This document shows positions 43,909 to 52,683 of a DNA stretch of 64,000 nt, piece after piece. The stretch is from DATJUF01 sp035524095 (lineage in GTDB: Bacteria; Desulfobacterota; Binatia; Binatales; Binataceae), in the NCBI GenBank assembly GCA_035524095.1, contig DATKPK010000189.1, positions 1 through 64,000 of the forward strand, read 5' to 3'. Made by a program: the position numbers and the translations under genes. The notes under the pieces are model-generated. The model was given only the letters and a program-made list of their open reading frames with translations, made no database searches and had not been told where the DNA came from. Each line of letters begins with the position of its first letter. The first letter of the stretch is position 1.

Positions 43909-45105
43909 TTAGAGGAGGGCGTCGCCGGGGCGGGGATCGAGGCCCATCAGGACGCGACCAGCAGTCTCGTAGATTTTCGGGGAATTCATCGTGTGCTGAT
44001 TGATCGTATGGAGATCGCGCAGTGCGCGATCGAGCGGACCCGACGCATATACGGCCGCGCCACCGTAGGCCTTGTAGAGTAGCTCTACAGCCGACAGGCA
44101 GTTTGCGTGTCCCTGCAAAACCGCCAGTCGGTAACGCGCGCGCTGTTGAATGGTCAAACGATCACCAGCGACGAGCGTATTCCAGATATCATCGAGACGA
44201 TCGTAGATGTAGGTGCGGGCGCCTGCGACCAACGCTTCAGCCTGTCCGACCGCGGATTGGACGTGCGGCTCATCACAGAGCAAGGTTTTGCGTCCGGTGA
44301 GCATCCCGGAGGTTACGAGCTTTTTGCGCGCTAATTCCATAAACGAATCGATAGCGGCGCGGGCGATACCAATCGTGATGCCGGGCAACTTGTAACCGAA
44401 GAGCATTGGGAAAGCGTAGAGCGGACCGGGGCGGCGAATCTGTCGGGGCGGAAAATCCGACACGCGCTCGGCGGGAACGAAGACGTCTGACGCCGCGAAA
44501 TCGTTGCTGCCGCTGCCCCGTAGGCCGGTGGTATGCCAAGTGTCGAGGATTTCGCCGGAGCTAATCGGGAGCATGCACATCAGATGCTGCTGACGATCGC
44601 GCTCGTCGAGAATAGGATTGCCCGCACTGTCAGACAGTGCGCAGGTAAGACCGATCCATTCGCAATGCTGGCAACCGCTGGCGAACGGCCAGCGGCCAGT
44701 CACGCGATAGCCGCCATCAACTTTAACAGCGCGGCCGGTGAAGATGAGGCTTGCGGCGGTGGGCGCGTCGAGGTCCTGATACATTTCGTGCGCGACGTCC
44801 TGATCAATGAAGGCGCCGAGGTAGCCGCCGTCGATGTTGATCATCGCACACCATCCGACGGAGCCGTCGGCGTAGGCGAGTTCTTCGATCACGCGCACCT
44901 GGTCGGGCAAGGAGAGTTCGGGGCCGCCCCAGGAGCGTGGATGGGCCATGCGAAAGATGCCAGCTTCCTTCATCGCATGAACGATCGCGGGTGTCAGGCG
45001 GCGGCCTTGTTCGATCGCGTTCGCAGCCGCGCGGATCTGTGGCGCCAATGCTTTGGCAGCGACCAGAGTGCGTGCCGCCTCGTCCTCGCTACTGTCGATG
45101 CTCAT
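43909..45105 (-). CDS. Acyl-CoA dehydrogenase-fold flavoprotein (type 2, monooxygenase-like)
   Basis: A 398-residue member of the acyl-CoA dehydrogenase superfamily whose C-terminal half is of the type-2 kind found in HsaA/DszC-like flavin-dependent monooxygenases. Features are IFRMAHPRSWGGPELSL, VGWCAMINIDGGYLGAF, GYRVTGRWPFASGCQHCEW, LRGSGSNDFAASDVFVPAERV and GLDPRPGDALL at the end. GGAGGAAACGGC directly precedes the ATG. Hydroxylation of an aromatic or steroid-like substrate, or a classical dehydrogenation, are both possible. It lies upstream of the CoA-transferase. Confidence 0.82.
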   Translation of the reverse strand: MSIDSSEDEAARTLVAAKALAPQIRAAANAIEQGRRLTPAIVHAMKEAGIFRMAHPRSWGGPELSLPDQVRVIEELAYADGSVGWCAMINIDGGYLGAFIDQDVAHEMYQDLDAPTAASLIFTGRAVKVDGGYRVTGRWPFASGCQHCEWIGLTCALSDSAGNPILDERDRQQHLMCMLPISSGEILDTWHTTGLRGSGSNDFAASDVFVPAERVSDFPPRQIRRPGPLYAFPMLFGYKLPGITIGIARAAIDSFMELARKKLVTSGMLTGRKTLLCDEPHVQSAVGQAEALVAGARTYIYDRLDDIWNTLVAGDRLTIQQRARYRLAVLQGHANCLSAVELLYKAYGGAAVYASGPLDRALRDLHTINQHTMNSPKIYETAGRVLMGLDPRPGDALL

Positions 45106-45168
45106 GCCGTTTCCTCCACGTGAGGAGATCAGGGATTCGTGATCGCGCTGCGAGCCGCGCTTTGGCGG

Positions 45169-46404
45169 TTACGACTCAATCGCGCGTAACGCGGTGGGCG
45201 TTCTGCGCGCTTCGCGCAACGCGACGATACGGTCGAGGATCAGATCGGCGACTTCGTCTTTAAGGAGCTTAGGCGTGGTCTCGATTCGTCCATCGGTCGT
45301 CAGAATCGTTACGATATTGGTATCGACGGCGAATCCCGCGTCGGAGCGCGAAACGTCATTGCCGACGATCATATCGAGCTTTTTGCGATGAAGCTTGTCG
45401 AGAGCGTTGACTTCGAGGTCTTCGGTCTCGGCGGCGAAACCGATCATCAGGCGGTCGCCCTTCCGTTCAGCGAGATGGGGCAATTCGTCGGTGATGGGGG
45501 CCAAGTTGAGCTGCATGCCCTGATGATTTTTCTTAAGCTTATGCCCCGCCGGATGGCGCGGGCGAAAATCGGCGACGGCAGCCGCCATAATCAAAGCTGA
45601 GCACCAGGGGAAATGGCTGGCAGTAGTGTTAAGCATATCGGCTGCGCTGATGGTGCCGAAATGTTCGACGCCGTGTGGGGTCGCCACGGATGACGGTCCA
45701 GCGATCAGCTTGACCGACGCGCCGCGGCGCCATGCCGCTCGTGCGATTGCGAACCCCATCTTGCCGGTCGAGCGATTAGAGACGAAGCGGACTGGGTCGA
45801 TAGGTTCTTGCGTAGGTCCCGCCGTAATCAGGATTCGTTCACCGGCCAAGTCTTGCGGCGTCAGCAGCCGTTCGAGTTCGTTGATGATGATCGGAGGATC
45901 GGCCAAACGGCCTTTACCCTCGTAGCCGCAAGCGAGGGCCCCATCGCCTGGTTCGATAATCGTGATGCCGCGCGAACGCAGCCGCGCGAGATTTTCGACG
46001 ACGGTCGGATGGGCGTACATATGGACGTTCATCGCGGGCGCGAAAGCGATCGGGCATTGAGCGGCCAGCAAAACGGTTGTGACAATGTCGTCGGCAAGGC
46101 CATACGTGGCTTTGGCAATAACGTTGGCACTAGCCGGCGCGATCACGATTGCATCGGCGGTGTCGGCGAGCCGGATATGGCCGATTTCGGATTCCTGGGT
46201 GAGGCTGAAGGTATCGGTCGCAACCGGACTCAGGCTCAGCGTCTGGAGTGTCAAGGGTGTGATGAATTCAGTCGCATTGCGCGTCATCATCACCCGGACG
46301 CGGGCACCGCACGTAGTCAGGAGCCGCACCAGTTCAGCGGCTTTGTAGGCGGCGATACCGCCGCTGACGCCGACTACGATCGTTTTATCTTTTAGCGCAG
46401 CCAT
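45169..46404 (-). CDS. coaBC: Bifunctional phosphopantothenoylcysteine decarboxylase/synthetase CoaBC
   Basis: Catalyses two consecutive steps of coenzyme A synthesis: CTP-dependent coupling of 4'-phosphopantothenate with cysteine, then FMN-dependent decarboxylation. The N-terminal CoaC half has VGVSGGIAAYKAAELVR, the PASANVIAKATYG loop, PAMNVHMYAHP and the active-site Cys in LACGYEGKGRL. The C-terminal CoaB half has ITAGPTQEPIDPVRFVSNRS, SALIMAAAVADFRP and GFAAETEDL. The 411-residue length is normal. The ino1 terminator lies between it and the upstream gene. Confidence 0.96.
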   Translation of the reverse strand: MAALKDKTIVVGVSGGIAAYKAAELVRLLTTCGARVRVMMTRNATEFITPLTLQTLSLSPVATDTFSLTQESEIGHIRLADTADAIVIAPASANVIAKATYGLADDIVTTVLLAAQCPIAFAPAMNVHMYAHPTVVENLARLRSRGITIIEPGDGALACGYEGKGRLADPPIIINELERLLTPQDLAGERILITAGPTQEPIDPVRFVSNRSTGKMGFAIARAAWRRGASVKLIAGPSSVATPHGVEHFGTISAADMLNTTASHFPWCSALIMAAAVADFRPRHPAGHKLKKNHQGMQLNLAPITDELPHLAERKGDRLMIGFAAETEDLEVNALDKLHRKKLDMIVGNDVSRSDAGFAVDTNIVTILTTDGRIETTPKLLKDEVADLILDRIVALREARRTPTALRAIES

Positions 46405-46432
46405 CGCAACCCGATTGTAGCGAGCGTCGCGT

Positions 46433-46493
46433 AAAAAAAGGAAGCGCTTCCTGAAACGCCAACCTCAGCTCTGAGGCTTAGTCAGAGCTGAGG
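46433..46493 (-). terminator. Double-hairpin terminator of ino1
   Basis: Downstream of the ino1 stop, read on the minus strand: first a perfect 12-bp stem (46463-46474 with 46482-46493, seven-base loop), then the 14-base palindrome AGGAAGCGCTTCCT (46439-46452), directly followed by a run of seven T residues on the minus strand (A run at 46433-46439 on the plus strand). Confidence 0.75.
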
Positions 46494-46515
46494 CAGCAAG
46501 ACTGGCCGTTCGGCC

Positions 46516-47619
46516 TCAGCGTTCGATCTCGCCAGAGATGAACTTTTCGACCCGATCGCGCGCGATGTCGTCGGCGATTTGACGGGGCGGATGCTTCATC
46601 GTATAGGCGGCAATCGAATACAACGGTCCGCCGATCTTGCGGTCACGCGCCAGTTTGAGGCATCGAATCGCATCGATAACGACACCGCCAGAGTTAGGTG
46701 AATCCTGTACCGACATACGCAATTCCAGTTCGATCGGAATGCCGGCGAAGCCCTCACCCTCGATGCGCAGAAAGCAGACTTTGTTGTCGTTTTGCCATGG
46801 GACGTAATCGGAGGGTCCGATATGCACGTCAATATCGGGCATCCGCTCGGGCAAGACGCTTTGCACCGCTTCGGTCTTAGATTTGCGTTTCGATCCGAGG
46901 CGCGAGCGATCGAGCATATTTAGAAAGTCAGTGTTGCCGCCGGTGTTAAGCTGATAAGTGTGGCGCAGCTTGATCCCACGATCGGCGAAGAGCTTCATGA
47001 TGGTGCGGTGAAGAATGGTCGAGCCGAGCTGTGACTTGACGTCATCCCCCACCGCCGGAATACCGCGAGCGGTGAACTCGGCAGCCCATTTCTCGTCCGA
47101 GACGATAAAAACCGGCATACAGTTGAGCAGGCTGACGCCGGTCTCTAGGCAGGCGCGAGCATAGCGCTCGACGGCCTTCTGGCTGCCGACCGGCAGATAG
47201 CACAGCATCACCTCGGCGCCACTCTCGCGTAGGCGACGCTCGATGTCGACGGGCTTGTCCTTTGCCGCGATAAAGGTGCGTTCTGGTGGGTAAGAGGCCA
47301 TGTGGGGCGCGATACCGTCATGGACTTCGCCCATATCGACGGTGACGCCATAGTCGGGCAGGTCGCGATAGATCGTGTGGGTGTTGTTGGGAAACGCGAA
47401 GCAGGCGTCTTCCACCGGCCGGCCCACCTTGCGAGCGTCGATATCGAAGGCGCAAGCGACTTCGATATCGTTAGGCAGATAGCCGCCAAGGTTATAATGC
47501 ATTAGCCCGACCGGCTTTTGCTGATGGTCGACCGGTGCGCGCTTATAGAATTCAAGACCCTGGAGAATTGAGGAAGCGCAATTCCCTACCCCGACTATTG
47601 CAACCCGGATCTTCGACAT
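46516..47619 (-). CDS. ino1: Inositol-3-phosphate synthase (mycobacterial Ino1 type)
   Basis: Converts glucose 6-phosphate to 1L-myo-inositol 1-phosphate using NAD+, the entry to phosphatidylinositol and other inositol compounds. The Rossmann motif is VAIVGVGNCASSILQGLEFY at the N-terminus. The active-site region contains GDDVKSQLGSTILHRTIMK and HTYQLNTGGNTDFLNM, and GSKRKSKTEAVQ supplies the lysines. The start at 47619 (MSKIRV) is chosen over an open extension to 47718 since GGGAGG lies three to four bases upstream and homologues begin there. The 367-residue size equals that of actinobacterial and archaeal enzymes. Confidence 0.94.
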   Translation of the reverse strand: MSKIRVAIVGVGNCASSILQGLEFYKRAPVDHQQKPVGLMHYNLGGYLPNDIEVACAFDIDARKVGRPVEDACFAFPNNTHTIYRDLPDYGVTVDMGEVHDGIAPHMASYPPERTFIAAKDKPVDIERRLRESGAEVMLCYLPVGSQKAVERYARACLETGVSLLNCMPVFIVSDEKWAAEFTARGIPAVGDDVKSQLGSTILHRTIMKLFADRGIKLRHTYQLNTGGNTDFLNMLDRSRLGSKRKSKTEAVQSVLPERMPDIDVHIGPSDYVPWQNDNKVCFLRIEGEGFAGIPIELELRMSVQDSPNSGGVVIDAIRCLKLARDRKIGGPLYSIAAYTMKHPPRQIADDIARDRVEKFISGEIER

Positions 47620-47886
47620 GGTCCTCCCGATTTCAAGCGCAGCGGCTTGCCGATTTGCCTGCGCACGGCCGCCAAGCTCGGCCTTGTCCGTGAGCCTCTT
47701 TCCCGATTGCGGCGCCAACCATAGCCTGCTTAATTCAGCCGGATAAAGATCACTCGGACGCTAAGCTTTTATAGGAGCGGGGGGCGGAAGTAAATTAGAC
47801 ACCGAGTCGTAAACCCCGGTTAATCTTGCCTGAGGCCGGATATTAGGCCTGCTTCAATGACTTATCCACAGGCGCCGTCTAGGGGC

Positions 47887-48960
47887 TCACATATGTTCGA
47901 TCACTTCGCGCGAGAAATCGTCGACGTATTCCTCGAAGCCATCTAGCGGTGGATTGAGGAAGACACCGCTCAAACCTGCCCGTTTGAGAGAGCGCAGGCG
48001 TTCGAGTACCTCCTCGCGTGGCGCGACCAGGGTGGTTGCAGCGATCGTCGCAGCGTTGACGAAGCGCTTCTCGCGTTCAGGGACAAAGGTGCAATGGCCA
48101 TTATGGAGTTCGAGATAGCGCTCCTCAGGCGGTCCAGGAAGTTTCGCTATATATTCGGCGTAGGCGTCATAAACCTGGCGGGCGGCTGGAGGTAATGAGC
48201 GCGGTTTCGCATAACCGGCAGCGATGGCATGGAGGCAGGTGATCACCCACGGTCCGACCATTTGGACCACGCGCGGCGAATCGATTTTCTCGCCGGGCTT
48301 CAGCACGCAGATATGGCTCAGCGAAATGCAAGGCAATTTATTCGTGGGGGTACGTCCGGCCATCCGCGCGCCCTCCTCGGCATGGCGGAAAACTGCGGCG
48401 AGCCGTTCAGGCGTAAACACGCCTGTAGTGATAATGCCGTCGCCGAACTCACCGGCGAGTCCTAATGTCTTGGGTCCGTTGGCCGCAACATAGAGCGGGA
48501 TTGGGTCGTCGAGGTTGATGAAGCGCAGGTCGCGATGAAGGTAGCGGATTTTACGGGTTAGCCCCTCCGTGCTGTAAAGCGCTTCGCCGCTTTTCAGCAA
48601 ATCCCGGATGACCCGAGTCTGTTCGCGAAAGTCTGCGAACTTGACCGGCGGCAGGCCCATTACGCGCCGTCCGGTATGGCCGGTGCCGAAGCCAAGCATC
48701 ACGCGGCCGGGAGCGATTTCATTGATGGTGGCGATAGAATGGACGGTGACGGGTGCTATGCGATTAGACGCGACCGATATACCCGTCGCCACCTGAATCT
48801 TGCTGGTGTTGACCGCTCCCAGAGCCATGCAGGCGTAGACGTCGCCCCAAATCATCTGCGAGTCTGGAAACCATGCGCGTTGGTAGCCACGCGCCTCAAG
48901 GCGTTTGGTATCGCTGATTGCGCGCTGCGGCTTGGTGAAAATGAGCGTACCGAATTCCAT
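47887..48960 (-). CDS. LLM class (luciferase-like) flavin/F420-dependent oxidoreductase
   Basis: TIM-barrel oxidoreductase of 357 residues. Family marks: the N-terminal MEFGTLIFTKPQRAISDTK, YQRAWFPDSQMIWGDVYACM, ATGISVASNRIAPVTVHSIAT and RVMLGFGTGHTGRRVMGLPP. These resemble the F420-dependent methylene-tetrahydromethanopterin reductase-like branch more than bacterial luciferase (FMN). AGGAG lies seven bases before the ATG at 48960. If it truly uses F420, the organism must make that cofactor; no F420 biosynthesis genes are in this window. Confidence 0.87.
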   Translation of the reverse strand: MEFGTLIFTKPQRAISDTKRLEARGYQRAWFPDSQMIWGDVYACMALGAVNTSKIQVATGISVASNRIAPVTVHSIATINEIAPGRVMLGFGTGHTGRRVMGLPPVKFADFREQTRVIRDLLKSGEALYSTEGLTRKIRYLHRDLRFINLDDPIPLYVAANGPKTLGLAGEFGDGIITTGVFTPERLAAVFRHAEEGARMAGRTPTNKLPCISLSHICVLKPGEKIDSPRVVQMVGPWVITCLHAIAAGYAKPRSLPPAARQVYDAYAEYIAKLPGPPEERYLELHNGHCTFVPEREKRFVNAATIAATTLVAPREEVLERLRSLKRAGLSGVFLNPPLDGFEEYVDDFSREVIEHM

Positions 48961-49063
48961 CAATCACTCCTGAGTAGCGGCCAGCGATCTACTGCGCGAG
49001 CTCGCATCTTCGAGGAATGCGATAGCTGTGCGCGAGACCAGCGTCCCGCGCACTATAGCCGAA

Positions 49064-50008
49064 TCAAACTGGGCGGCGGTAACGTACGGGCTGGGGTTGG
49101 GGTGTCCCGCGTGTCGCAGTGACCGGGCGCCGATCGGCGTGGCGGGTGCGGCGGTGGGCGCGGGGACGCCGGTGCTCGCCGTCACGCATCAGATGCGTCG
49201 CTAGGCGGAGCAATGCAGGAGCAAGCCGGGGCCGCGGTAGTGATGGGTCAAAAGTGGCCATCCGGCGATCGAACTCGCCGATACCGATTTCGACGAAGCG
49301 CCGGAAGCTAATGGCATTGCCGAGCAGCCGCGACGGCGCCCAGATCACGAAGTCATTCGCAGGCTCTACGAATGGGCGGCTGAGCGCAATGCGCACGCCG
49401 GTACGCATGTGGCCGAATGTACTCAGGCCCAACCCGGCGATGCGGCGGACCATAACCAGCGGTTGCTGATGGAAGGGCGCGCGGCGCATCCGCAAGATCG
49501 TCCAATTGTGGAAGAAGATGACGTGGCGGGCTTCCTCAATCATCAGGTCTTCGAAGAGGGCGATTAGCGCGGCGGGCAGATATTGCGCTTGTGCGCCAAT
49601 GCGGAACAGACCGAACGCAAGTAGCATGTTGTAAAGCTCACTGAAGCCGTTCCACATGTAACCCCATTCGGGACCGCGGCGGCGCTCGCCACGGAAGCGC
49701 TGAACTTTGATACCGTAACGTTGCATCAGGCTCTCGATCAGGCTGGCGGCCCGGCCTTTTTCATAAGCAAGCAGGGCGAGGGCTTCGCGGAGCGCATGAT
49801 CGGCTTCGGCCTCCGCCATCCGGCGGGCGCGATCGGCGGCAATCTGTTCAGCGCGCAGCGCGTCGTTCCAGAACGGCATCGCGCGGATGCGGCTCGCGCT
49901 GACGCGATCGAGCTCAGGCCACTGGACGTCGCTGACCTCATAGCATTTGAAGCTATTGATGAAATGACGGCAGACTAGATCACGATGTTCGACACTTCCG
50001 TAACGCAC
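49064..50008 (-). CDS. Ferritin-like (putative diiron) protein, unknown function
   Basis: A 314-residue, mostly helical protein. Helices with candidate metal ligands occur at VEHRDLVCRHFINSF (residues 6-20), LALLAYEKGRAASLIESLMQRYG (about 80-102), GFSELYNMLLAFGLF and FEDLMIEEARHVIFFHNW (about 150-168); the last contains the EExxH pattern of ferritin-like diiron proteins. The C-terminal 45 residues are Arg/Pro-rich and probably disordered. The GTG at 50008 is the likely start. It lies between the LLM oxidoreductase and the divergent citrate-synthase gene. Enzymatic function is not known. Confidence 0.6.
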   Translation of the reverse strand: MRYGSVEHRDLVCRHFINSFKCYEVSDVQWPELDRVSASRIRAMPFWNDALRAEQIAADRARRMAEAEADHALREALALLAYEKGRAASLIESLMQRYGIKVQRFRGERRRGPEWGYMWNGFSELYNMLLAFGLFRIGAQAQYLPAALIALFEDLMIEEARHVIFFHNWTILRMRRAPFHQQPLVMVRRIAGLGLSTFGHMRTGVRIALSRPFVEPANDFVIWAPSRLLGNAISFRRFVEIGIGEFDRRMATFDPSLPRPRLAPALLRLATHLMRDGEHRRPRAHRRTRHADRRPVTATRGTPQPQPVRYRRPV

Positions 50009-50183
50009 TTCCAGCCCCCCACACCCGTATCGAATTGCCTCGCCGGTGGACGCGGCCGCCGCCGAGTGGATGGGATTTTTGCGAATAGCCGCGTGATGCG
50101 CCAGCCGATTTCTGCGGACACTGAATCAAAGGCGATACGGTCGATGGCTTGACGTCAGACGTGGCGGATGGCCAGATCGACGC

Positions 50184-51530
50184 GTGGCGGTTAATCCCTC
50201 GCGCAATGGCGCGCAGATGCTCACGGCGGGTGAGGCTGCGGCTGAACTCGGCGTCAAACTAGGGACTCTCTATGCTTACGTAAGCCGGGGTTGGCTCAAG
50301 AGCTATCGCCGCAAAGTTGGCCGTCAAGCGCTTTATCGCCGGTCGGAGGTCGAGGCTCTGCGCGGAGTCGGGACACCGGAGCGCGGTTTGCGGGCCCACA
50401 GCCTGCCCGATGCGTCGTCATGGGTTACGATCGCTCAGCCGCCGACCGATGGGTCGCCGTCGGGCGTAATCGTGGCAGAATCAGCGGTGAGTTCCATAGC
50501 GGACGGTGCGCTGGCCTATCGCGGCTATCTGATTGAGGAGCTGGTTGGCCGCGCCTCCTTCGAGGAGATTTGCTTGCTGCTGTGGAATGGCGAGCGGCCA
50601 GCGCCTGCCGAAGTCGAGCGTTTCAATGCCGAGATCGCTGCCATGACACTCCCGCCGGCTGCGGCTGCGGCACTAGCGGCGGTAGGTGAGGACGCATCGG
50701 CATTGCCGCGGCTCGAAGTGATGATTACGGCGATCGCGGCCGAGGAGCGCAAGCGTCAACAGCGCTCGCGGATTGATCAGGCGCAAGTGATCATTGGCTG
50801 TTTGCCCCTGGCGTTCGCGAGTGGCGCTGCGTCTCAGGTAGAAACTGCCACCCGGATTGGGCGCAACGGCAGACGCCATTATGGCGGAGTTGCCGCGCGA
50901 ATGCTCGATGCGGTCCAGCGCGGGGATTACGCCGAAGTTGATCGCGAGGCGCTGGATCAGGTGCTGGTAGCATGCGCGGAGCATGAGCTTAACGCCTCAA
51001 CATTTGCGGCGCGGGTGGTCGCGAGTACGGGCGCAGACCTCTACGCATGCGTAGTCGCGGGCCTGTGCTCACTTTCGGGTCCGATACATGGCGGCGCGTG
51101 TGATCGGATCGAGGAGATGTTAGCGAGCATCGAGGCCGGAGTGCGGGTCGAGCGCTGCGTCGCGGCGTTTCAAGAAAAGGAATCGCTGCCGCCTGGCTTT
51201 GGTCACGGTATCTATCCAAACGGTGATCCGCGCGCGGCGCTGCTCAAGAAAGTAGCGGTCGCTACCGCGCGCCGCCGCGGGCGCAGAATCTTCGAGATGG
51301 CGGTCAAGATTGAAGAGGCAGTGTGGAAGCGGCAACGGCTGCGCCCCAACCTCGATTTCTACCTGACCGTGTGTGTGCGTATGCTCGGGCTGCCGCATGG
51401 GATGCCTGCAGCGATCTTTGCACTGGGACGCTGTGCCGGATGGATCGCGCACAGCCTCGAGCAATACGCGGACAATCGCCTGATTCGACCACGGATGCGC
51501 TATCGCGGTTCCTCGATTCGCCATTGGTAG
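50184..51530 (+). CDS. Citrate synthase homologue with N-terminal helix-turn-helix domain
   Basis: A 448-residue fusion. Residues about 12-60 form an excisionase/MerR-type HTH (LTAGEAAAELGVKLGTLYAYVSRG and GRQALYRRSEVEALR). Residues about 90-440 are a citrate synthase domain with all three catalytic residues: H302 in SGPIHGGA, H341 in GFGHGIYPNGDPRA and D391 in NLDFYL, plus a C-terminal RMRYRG. Such HTH-citrate synthases are known in proteobacteria; whether they bind DNA, make citrate or methylcitrate, or both, is unclear. The start is GTG at 50184. No prp or TCA genes are adjacent. Confidence 0.88.
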   Translation: MAVNPSRNGAQMLTAGEAAAELGVKLGTLYAYVSRGWLKSYRRKVGRQALYRRSEVEALRGVGTPERGLRAHSLPDASSWVTIAQPPTDGSPSGVIVAESAVSSIADGALAYRGYLIEELVGRASFEEICLLLWNGERPAPAEVERFNAEIAAMTLPPAAAAALAAVGEDASALPRLEVMITAIAAEERKRQQRSRIDQAQVIIGCLPLAFASGAASQVETATRIGRNGRRHYGGVAARMLDAVQRGDYAEVDREALDQVLVACAEHELNASTFAARVVASTGADLYACVVAGLCSLSGPIHGGACDRIEEMLASIEAGVRVERCVAAFQEKESLPPGFGHGIYPNGDPRAALLKKVAVATARRRGRRIFEMAVKIEEAVWKRQRLRPNLDFYLTVCVRMLGLPHGMPAAIFALGRCAGWIAHSLEQYADNRLIRPRMRYRGSSIRHW

Positions 51531-51616
51531 GGCGGAACATGGGAGACCGTGGTAGAGCTGACCGGCGGAGCCAGTCGCCTCGGAGTCAGGCGAGACCACG
51601 CCATTGAATCACACGG

Positions 51617-52477
51617 CTAAGCTGGAAGCGCGGCCTCGTACACCGGATCGCCGGCGATGCGGCTGTGCCACATCACCCGCGGCTCGTTCATGTCCCATGG
51701 CGTAGCGCGATGGAGCAAACAGCGGTTGTCCCATACCACCGCGTCACCCGGCTTCCAGTCATGGTAATAGATGCGAGGCGGCTGGCACGCTAGCGTCACC
51801 AATTCCCCGAGGAATTGCTCGGATTCGGCCTTATCCATACCAGGGATGTTGTGGGCATGGCGACCGATCACCAGCGATTTGCGGCCCGTCTCAGGATGAA
51901 TTTTCACCAATGGCCGCAATGGTACCGGGCCGTTATGGAAACCGTAGCCATTGTAATCACTGCCCTGTTTCGGCTGATGGCCAAGCTTTGATTGGCTGTA
52001 GTACAACGAGTGATACGCGGCGAGTTTGTCCACTTTTTCGCGAGTGACCTGATCGAGAGCGTCGTAGGCAGCGCGCATATCGGCCCATCCGGTCTGGCCA
52101 CCCGAGGCCGGTACAACGTCAGCTCTGAAGACCGCTCCTTTGGCCTGTACGGGCATGTAGGTACTGTCGCAATGCCAACCCATATTGCCCTTGAGGACTT
52201 TCATCATATCGCTGTTGTCGTCCTCAGTGATGACTGTGCCGTCGGCTCGGACGTTACTAAGCGCCGCCATCTCGAACTCAAGCGGGCCGAAGCGTTTGGC
52301 GAAGGCAATTTGCTCCCCGCGGTTCAGATACTGGCCCGGGAAGATCAATAAGGCGTAATTCAGCCAGGCCTTGTGGAGATCCGGCCACGTATCATCACCA
52401 AGCTCGGCTAGTCTCACTCCAGTTACCACTGCGCCGAAAGTCGCTCCGAGGGGTTCAATCGCGAGTACGGATCTCAT
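51617..52477 (-). CDS. TauD/TfdA-family 2-oxoglutarate-dependent dioxygenase
   Basis: Non-haem Fe(II) oxygenase that couples 2-oxoglutarate decarboxylation to hydroxylation of a small molecule, typically a sulfonate, a herbicide-like ether or a similar acid. The facial triad is in WHCDSTYMP (HxD) and LLHRATPW (distal His); the 2OG-binding Arg is in PRVMWHSRIAGD. The 286-residue length is standard. The ATG at 52477 has GGAGGG just upstream (an in-frame GTG lies five codons earlier). It diverges from the zinc alcohol dehydrogenase gene. Substrate unknown. Confidence 0.92.
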   Translation of the reverse strand: MRSVLAIEPLGATFGAVVTGVRLAELGDDTWPDLHKAWLNYALLIFPGQYLNRGEQIAFAKRFGPLEFEMAALSNVRADGTVITEDDNSDMMKVLKGNMGWHCDSTYMPVQAKGAVFRADVVPASGGQTGWADMRAAYDALDQVTREKVDKLAAYHSLYYSQSKLGHQPKQGSDYNGYGFHNGPVPLRPLVKIHPETGRKSLVIGRHAHNIPGMDKAESEQFLGELVTLACQPPRIYYHDWKPGDAVVWDNRCLLHRATPWDMNEPRVMWHSRIAGDPVYEAALPA

Positions 52478-52683
52478 GGTGCAGCCCTCCACGAATCAAT
52501 CACATGCGGCTAAAGCTAAACTTATCGAGAGCGCAGCGATCGCGTCAAATTGGCGTCTGGCCGCCGAGGATGGTGATTCTCGCGTTTGGCCAGTGTTAGC
52601 ATGATGTCCAGCATCGCATGTCAGGGCCTCTGCTTTTGACGACAAGGGCGCAACAGTCGTAATAAAGTGGGGGAGGCAGACGA

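Noticed and set aside
47862..47870. Perfect DnaA box (TTATCCACA)
   Set aside because: A single box without neighbouring boxes, AT-rich unwinding region or dnaA/dnaN genes does not make an origin; expected by chance occasionally.
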